From Saprospiraceae bacterium (GTDB lineage Bacteria; Bacteroidota; Bacteroidia; Chitinophagales; Saprospiraceae), in assembly GCA_020852155.1 (NCBI GenBank), contig JADZBJ010000228.1:1-19102 (forward strand): 19,102 nucleotides of DNA, read 5' to 3'. Position numbers and translations under genes: made by a program. Shown piece by piece: positions 14,331 to 19,102 of the stretch; within the stretch, counting starts at the first letter, position 1, and the number at the start of each line of letters is the position of its first letter. Under the pieces are notes generated by a model that saw only the letters and a program-made list of their open reading frames with translations, searched no databases and was not told the DNA's origin.

Positions 14331-16058
14331 ATGGCAAAAAAACAACAAAAACCCGCAGTAGCGCCGAATGTAAAAAGCCACTCGGTAGGGCAAAATCAGA
14401 ATGATAGCGGCGACATGTCGCGCTGGTATTGGTTGGTGCCTGTTGTGGCGGCTTTTCTGATCTTCGCAACGGGACTGCGCAATGCCGTTACGGGTATTGA
14501 CGATAATACGGCTACCCTGGATAATCCGATGGTCAATGATTTTGCTTTTAGTAAACTCATTGGTCAGTATAACCTTGGCATGTATGCGCCCCTCACCTGG
14601 ATGGGTTATGCCCTGGCCTATGCCGTTGGCGGCAAAAGTCCCGTTCCTTTTCACCTGCTGAGCCTGGCCGTACATTGCTTCAATGTGTACCTGGTTTATC
14701 GTTTCATGCAACGCATGCAACTGAGTTCGGGTATGGCCCTGGCCATTTCACTGATTTTTGCCATTCACCCGATTCAGGTGGAATCGGTGTCATGGATAGC
14801 CGGCTTTAGTACGCCTTTGTTTTCGATGTTTTATCTGCTGGCCCTGTTGCGTTATGTGGACTATACCGACAATCCGCAGACAGGTTTAAAGGACTATGGC
14901 TTGGCGTTGATATTGTTTGTTTTAGCCAGTTTGGCCAAAAGCGCGGCCGTTACCTTACCGATAGCCCTTTTAGTCATTGACTTATGGCGCAAACCAGCCA
15001 ATCTGGATCGCAACCGACAATGGATGGGCTATATACCTTTTGGCCTTATTGCGCTGGGTTTTGGTATCCTGACCATCATTAGCCGTCGTGAATCCGGTAT
15101 GAACGTGGCTGACGAAAACCATTACGGTGTTTTCGAAAGATTGCAACTGTTGTGTTACACGCCTTTTTTCTATTGGATAAAAATGCTCATTCCGAGTAAT
15201 TTTAATATTTATTACGCATTTGAAAAAGCAGGTTCAGGGTTTAGTTGGCCTTATTGGGCTTCACTGGCGGGTATTCCTGCCGTCCTGGCCGCTGCGCTGG
15301 CCTGGCGCAAACAGGCACCCTGGTTTACCTGGGGTCTGGCGTTTTTCTTCGCGACCTTGTTGGTGATGCTGCCTTTTGCCTCTATGGGCGTATTCGAACT
15401 CATCGCAGACCACTACAATTATCTGTCTGTCATTGGCATCGCATTTATCCTGGTATTTGCCTGGCAAAAAGCACAGGAAAAATGGCCTGCTGCTGCTGGC
15501 GCCATTCGCACGGCAGGCTTTCTTTGGATCGCCGTGCTGGCCATCATGAGCGTTCGTCAGGTACAGATATGGAAAAATACCATGACGCTCATCTCAAATG
15601 CCATAGACAACGGCTATCACCAAAATGGTAAAATGTACTCTGCCCGTGGCATTGAATACGGCGATCAGGGTAATATGCAGGCTGCCATTGCCGACTTCTC
15701 TAAAGCCCTGGAATACGATCCTAATCTGAAAGATGCACTGAAGTTTCGCGGTGGATTATATGCGCAATTGCAGCAACTCGAACCCGCACAGAAAGACCTC
15801 GAAAAGTATGCGGCCCTTGATCCGCAGGACGTGACCGTTCACCACAACCTCGGTATGATTTACCTGCGTAATGGTCAATTTGAAAAATCGTTGGCGTCCT
15901 TCAATAAAGCCATAGCCATCAAACCCGAAGCCGCCGTATTGTATGCCCGTCGCGCTCAAGTCTATGAGGCTATGGGTGATGTGGAGAAAGCGAATGCCGA
16001 CAAGGCCAAGGCCGATCAAATCCGGGCCAGCAGGAAAAGCGGTAATGACGGACTTTGA
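14331..16058 (+). CDS. TMTC-like polytopic membrane protein with C-terminal TPRs
   Basis: A 575-residue protein with a ~30-residue hydrophilic N-terminus, about ten membrane-spanning segments (roughly residues 32-420) and four tetratricopeptide repeats (about 426-555). The loop after the first membrane segment has the Asp57-Asp58 pair in VTGIDDNTATLDNP. YAPLTWMGYALAYAVGGKSPVPFHLLS and FAIHPIQVESVSWIAG (His146) match the GT-C-type fold of TMTC proteins, which in animals are O-mannosyltransferases. A glycosyl transfer role using a lipid-linked donor is a reasonable inference, not shown. The start at 14331 is preferred over an in-frame ATG at 14253, because the extra 26 residues would be encoded by the MITE-like element. 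Confidence 0.82.
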   Translation: MAKKQQKPAVAPNVKSHSVGQNQNDSGDMSRWYWLVPVVAAFLIFATGLRNAVTGIDDNTATLDNPMVNDFAFSKLIGQYNLGMYAPLTWMGYALAYAVGGKSPVPFHLLSLAVHCFNVYLVYRFMQRMQLSSGMALAISLIFAIHPIQVESVSWIAGFSTPLFSMFYLLALLRYVDYTDNPQTGLKDYGLALILFVLASLAKSAAVTLPIALLVIDLWRKPANLDRNRQWMGYIPFGLIALGFGILTIISRRESGMNVADENHYGVFERLQLLCYTPFFYWIKMLIPSNFNIYYAFEKAGSGFSWPYWASLAGIPAVLAAALAWRKQAPWFTWGLAFFFATLLVMLPFASMGVFELIADHYNYLSVIGIAFILVFAWQKAQEKWPAAAGAIRTAGFLWIAVLAIMSVRQVQIWKNTMTLISNAIDNGYHQNGKMYSARGIEYGDQGNMQAAIADFSKALEYDPNLKDALKFRGGLYAQLQQLEPAQKDLEKYAALDPQDVTVHHNLGMIYLRNGQFEKSLASFNKAIAIKPEAAVLYARRAQVYEAMGDVEKANADKAKADQIRASRKSGNDGL

Positions 16059-16076
16059 TCTGTAATGCAGTAAGGT

Positions 16077-16229
16077 GAGAGTGTCTCATAAGTCATAAAA
16101 TCGAGCAAATTAGTTTAACCGCTAATGACGCTAAATACGCTAAGTTTTTGATTTTCAATATTTTGCGTAATTAGCGTCATTAGCGGTTAATCATAAAAAG
16201 CACAGAATCGCTACTTATGAGACAGCCTC
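16077..16229. mobile_element. MITE-like element with terminal and internal inverted repeats
   Basis: The ends are GAGAGTGTCTCATAAGT (16077-16093) and, inverted, GAGGCTGTCTCATAAGT (16213-16229), matching at 15 of 17. Inside, 16115-16140 and 16165-16190 form a 26-bp inverted repeat with a single mismatch, containing CGCTAATGA and CGCTAAATA words 9 nt apart. The 153-bp element is non-coding and AT-rich, lies between convergent genes, and has no visible target-site duplication. The ends resemble terminal inverted repeats of insertion sequences as I remember them (possibly IS1182-like), but this needs a database comparison. Confidence 0.65.
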
Positions 16230-16245
16230 TTTTTTCCTGACCCCA

Positions 16246-16287
16246 TAAAAAAACATGAGCCACCCCGAAAAGGGATGACTCATGTTT
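16246..16287 (-). terminator. Rho-independent terminator of the ompA-type gene
   Basis: AAACATGAG (16251-16259) pairs with CTCATGTTT (16279-16287); the stem continues imperfectly to CCC/GGG around a GAAAA loop. On the minus strand it is followed by a run of seven T. It lies just beyond the full-length stop of the ompA-type gene at 16315, which supports the view that the reading frame originally ran to that stop. Confidence 0.8.
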
Positions 16288-16314
16288 GTCAGATATGAAG
16301 AAATAACGAAACGG

Positions 16315-17832
16315 TTATTTCACATAAAGTTCGAACTCTACGCGGCGGTTTTGAGCGCGGCCGTCGGCAGTTTTGTTGTCAGCGACTGGTTTGGTTTCAC
16401 CGAAACCGTCATGTGCCATGCGCTCGGCTTTGATGCCTTTGCTTACGAGGTAGTCGTAGCAAGTTTTAGCGCGATTTTTCTACAGTGTCATGTTGGCGTC
16501 GTCATCACCCTGGCTGTCAGTGTGGCCTTGAATATTCAGGCTGTACTCTGGGTACTGGTTCATTACAGATACCACTTCGTCAAGAATGGCATATGATTTT
16601 TGCAAGAGAGTGGCTTTGCCTGACTCGAACTGCACGAGTTTGATCGCACGCTCCAGTTTAGCTTTGTCTTCCTTCTTGATTTCAGGGCAACCACGCAAAC
16701 GCGCTACGCCTGCTTTTTCAGGGCAGCGGTCTTCGTTGTCATAGATGCCGTCGCCATCCGTGTCAGGGCAACCTTTGCCTGCGGCTACACCTGCTTTATC
16801 CGGGCAAGCATCGTCGCGGTCGGCAATACCGTCTTTATCACGGTCAGGGCAACCTTTGGTTGAAGCAGTGCCTTTATCATTCGGGCAAGCGTCGTCTTTG
16901 TCCAAAACGCCGTCGCCGTCTTTATCCTGATAAGGGCAACCGCCGTTGGCTACCGGACCTGCTTCTTTCGGGCATTTGTCAGTATTGTCGCCAATACCGT
17001 CGTTGTCGGTGTCAGGGCAGCCTTTGTAGGCTGCGAGTCCCTTCACATCAGGGCAGGCATCTTCGCCATCGGTGATACCGTCGCCGTCTTTATCCGGGCA
17101 ACCCATCATAGCGGCAATACCGGCTACGTCAGCGCATTTGTCTTCGCTGTCAACGATGCCGTCGCCGTCGCGGTCGGGGCAACCCATGTATTGGGCCAGA
17201 CCAGGCGTGTCCGGGCATTTGTCGTTGGCATCAGACACACCGTCGCCATCGCGGTCAGGAGGAGGCGCTTCGCCGAACAGGAAAGTAAAACCAGCGCCAT
17301 GATGCCATCCGTCGCGGCTCTCAATAGAGAAACGGCGAGACGATACGAGGCTGGCGTACAGGTTGCGGGCAACGCGGAAATCCAGACCCAGACCAACCGG
17401 CATGTTGAAATCCCAGCGGTCATCGTCGCGGCCAATGATGTAGGAAGAACCTACGCCAGCATGGATCACAGGGCTAACAAAAGCATTGTAGCCGCACAGG
17501 CGATTTTGAATCAACACATCGAGGTTGAACATGCCCTCGCGGCGGCTGGCGCGATCGCGCGTAGCCTGGAACGAGGTAACACCCGCTTTCAGCGGGAATG
17601 CCAGCCATGTGCGTTTGCCTACACGATACTGATAGGATGCCTCAACACCGCCACCGTCGCCGGCGGCCCAGATGCGACGCAATGTATCAATATCGGGGTT
17701 TGGCTCCAGATAGTTGTATTTCAATGCACGAAGAGAGAAACCATGGTTTGGCAATTGCTCCTGTGCTGACAGCGATGGGGCTATGAAAAACAGCACCATT
17801 GCAAGCAAGAATGTGGTTAAAATTTGCTTCAT
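16315..17832 (-). pseudogene. OmpA-family outer-membrane protein with seven TSP3 repeats, interrupted by an in-frame TAG
   Basis: The intact frame would encode about 505 residues: a signal peptide (1-23, cleavage after PSLSA), a beta-barrel region (about 24-190), seven thrombospondin type 3 repeats of 27 residues (about 191-381, pattern DxDGDGxxDxxDxCPxxxGxxxxxGCP; the fifth has two extra residues), and an OmpA-like peptidoglycan-binding domain (about 385-504). Codon 451 is TAG (16482-16480), right after GHTDSQGDDDANMTL. Downstream, in the same frame, KNRAKTCYDYLVSKGI, GFGETKP and GRAQNRRVEFELYVK remain intact for 54 codons, to TAA. The truncated product would keep the HTD segment but lose the rest of the domain. 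A recent nonsense mutation, a sequencing error or readthrough could explain this. The ATG at 17832 is chosen because it starts the signal peptide; a longer in-frame start would overlap recJ. Confidence 0.85.
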
Positions 17833-17872
17833 AGAATAGGTGTTAATAAAACAAAGAACGATTTGGCAGCAC

Positions 17873-17880
17873 CAAAAGTA
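17873..17880 (-). promoter_or_regulatory. Candidate -7 element for the ompA-type gene
   Basis: On the minus strand TACTTTTG fits TAnnTTTG and would start transcription about 35 nt before the ATG at 17832. No TTG is found at the expected -33 position, so the site is tentative. If real, it gives this gene its own promoter within the 71-bp gap after recJ. Confidence 0.35.
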
Positions 17881-17903
17881 GAATAGTGTAGCTATATGAT
17901 GTA

Positions 17904-19102
17904 TCATTTTTTTGCAGCACGTACACCTTTTATTAACAACGTTAATCCGCGCTTGCCTTGCCATTCTTCCTCTGCAATGGAAAATGCAATGTCAAATGAA
18001 CTATCTGAAAGGTCGAGATATTGATGACCTAAGTTAAAACCTATACCTGCCCAGATTCCGGCATGCTTATTTTGACGTAGTGAAAAGCGAACGTGATTGT
18101 TATTCAAAATTCTTGTTTTGCCAGTATTTTCGACATTTTCAGCCCAAAATACCGGATTTCGATTGCTTGGTCCAAACGGTTCGAATCTTTTCAATTGCTG
18201 CCAAAATTCAGGTGTGATCTGTTCAAGAGTGATTTTTGAGGCGATTTCAAGCACAGGGTTTTCCATGTCAGCCAAGGTCATGGCCTGCGATACGGCCTCA
18301 AAATCATTGATCAATTTTGTTAAATTTTCAGGTAATAATTGAACGCCTGCTGCATGAGCATGGCCCCCAAAAGTGATAAAATGCCGCTGACAGGCGCCCA
18401 GCGCAGTGTAAAGATCAAATCCGCGGATTGATCGCGCCGAACCTACTGCGCGCCCATTGCTCAGGGTCAGGATAATAGCAGGCTTGTTATATGCCTCGCT
18501 CATTCGGCTGGCTATGATGCCTATGATTCCCTTGTGCCAATCTGCATTAAACAAAACAATACTTTTTCTATCTTGATAGTCGGGCAGGCTTTCGAATTGC
18601 TGCTGCGCTGTTTTAAATGCTTGTTGATCCAGGTTTCTGCGCTGCGCATTATGCCGGGCCAACAAGTTGGCTTGATGTTGCGCATGTGTTTTATCTGTTG
18701 AAAGCAATAGGCGTACGGCCTCACGAGCATCCCCAAGCCGCCCGGCAGCATTGATCAGCGGGCCAAGGCCAAAAACCAGGTCATTGATATTCAGTGGTTT
18801 CGGACGATTGGCTTGCTGTATAAGCGCCCACAAACCCAGCCGGGGAGAGTGGGTCAATCGGTGAAGACCGAAATGGGTCAATAGGCGATTTTCACCCGTC
18901 ATGGGCACAATGTCGCAGGCGGTACTAACTGCTACGAGGTCAAGCAGAAAGGCCAGTTCGTGCGAGGGGGTATTATTTTGAAGGGCATAGGCCTGCGCGA
19001 GTTTGAAGGCAATGCCGCAACCGCTCAGTTCTTTGTAAGGGTAGGGGCAGTCTGGGCGTTTTGGGTCAAGGCAGGCGATAGCAGCGGGCAGGGTGTCATC
19101 CG
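17904..19102 (-). CDS. recJ: Single-stranded-DNA-specific exonuclease RecJ (C-terminal part)
   Basis: RecJ degrades single-stranded DNA 5' to 3' in recombination and mismatch repair. About 399 C-terminal residues are visible; the N-terminus, with the first DHH-motif aspartates, lies outside the window. The visible part starts with LPAAIACLDPKRPDCPYPYKELSGCGIAFKL, followed by LLDLVAVSTACDIVPMTGENR and LGPLINAAGRLGDAREAVRLL, all strong RecJ segments. The DHHA1 domain contains FGGHAHAAGVQLL. The C-terminal OB-fold region ends with LTLLIKGVRAAKK. No disruption is seen. An ATG at 18908 is internal and not the start. Confidence 0.95.
   Translation of the reverse strand, partial: DDTLPAAIACLDPKRPDCPYPYKELSGCGIAFKLAQAYALQNNTPSHELAFLLDLVAVSTACDIVPMTGENRLLTHFGLHRLTHSPRLGLWALIQQANRPKPLNINDLVFGLGPLINAAGRLGDAREAVRLLLSTDKTHAQHQANLLARHNAQRRNLDQQAFKTAQQQFESLPDYQDRKSIVLFNADWHKGIIGIIASRMSEAYNKPAIILTLSNGRAVGSARSIRGFDLYTALGACQRHFITFGGHAHAAGVQLLPENLTKLINDFEAVSQAMTLADMENPVLEIASKITLEQITPEFWQQLKRFEPFGPSNRNPVFWAENVENTGKTRILNNNHVRFSLRQNKHAGIWAGIGFNLGHQYLDLSDSSFDIAFSIAEEEWQGKRGLTLLIKGVRAAKK

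Noticed and set aside
16690..17265. Regular tandem repetition of ~81 bp that might look like a CRISPR or satellite array
   Set aside because: The period is 27 codons, and the minus-strand frame reads as calcium-binding thrombospondin type 3 repeats in an OmpA protein. The plus-strand reading frames across it are shadows.
17833..17964. A 44-residue N-terminal extension of the OmpA-type protein
   Set aside because: It would overlap the end of recJ and place the clear signal peptide (MKQILTTFLLAMVLFF) internally. The ATG at 17832 is the sensible start.

Overview
The window looks like a chromosomal segment from a member of the Bacteroidota, most likely Saprospiraceae or a relative. The reasons are a cellulase with a C-terminal type IX secretion (T9SS) sorting domain, several lipoproteins with short Bacteroidota-type signal peptides, an OmpA protein with thrombospondin type 3 repeats, promoter motifs of the TAnnTTTG type and a tRNA-Glu with a G1-U72 pair. 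Most of the genes are housekeeping. No prophage, CRISPR array or transposase gene is visible.

Layout. Positions 1-1660 (minus): the start of a glutaryl-CoA-dehydrogenase-type acyl-CoA dehydrogenase (cut by the window edge) and an unknown lipoprotein. Positions 1997-4750 (plus): a YceI-type lipoprotein followed 15 nt later by a secreted GH5 glycosidase. Positions 4891-5935 (minus): an unknown lipoprotein, a strong hairpin terminator and tRNA-Glu(UUC) with a good promoter. Positions 6077-8252 (plus): a probable operon of a secreted esterase, QueE and a PabA/TrpG-type amidotransferase. Positions 8345-10441 (plus): a lone LanB-type glutamylation-domain protein without an elimination domain, overlapping tail to tail with a Nudix hydrolase (minus). 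Positions 11217-14135 (plus): pyrE, an M42 aminopeptidase and thiL. Positions 14331-16058 (plus): a TMTC-like membrane protein with TPRs. Positions 16315-19102 (minus): an ompA-type gene interrupted by an in-frame amber codon, then the 3' two thirds of recJ.

The most unusual material is between the genes. A family of ~87-bp repeats occurs five times (715-801, 1796-1882, 4726-4812, 11067-11153, 12977-13063). Its AAATC words sit at fixed ~9-nt spacing, and in two places it supplies the stop codon of the neighbouring gene, once from each of its ends. Two other elements are MITE-like: 14141-14324 with 35-bp inverted ends, and 16077-16229 with 17-bp inverted ends around an internal 26-bp inverted repeat. 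A degenerate ATCTGCG repeat lies at 8256-8300. All of these share a roughly 9-nt internal period.

The candidates most worth following are the repeat family and its coding-compatible ends, the orphan LanB/PEARL-like enzyme, and the amber codon in the OmpA domain. No complete new multi-gene system can be assembled from what is visible here.
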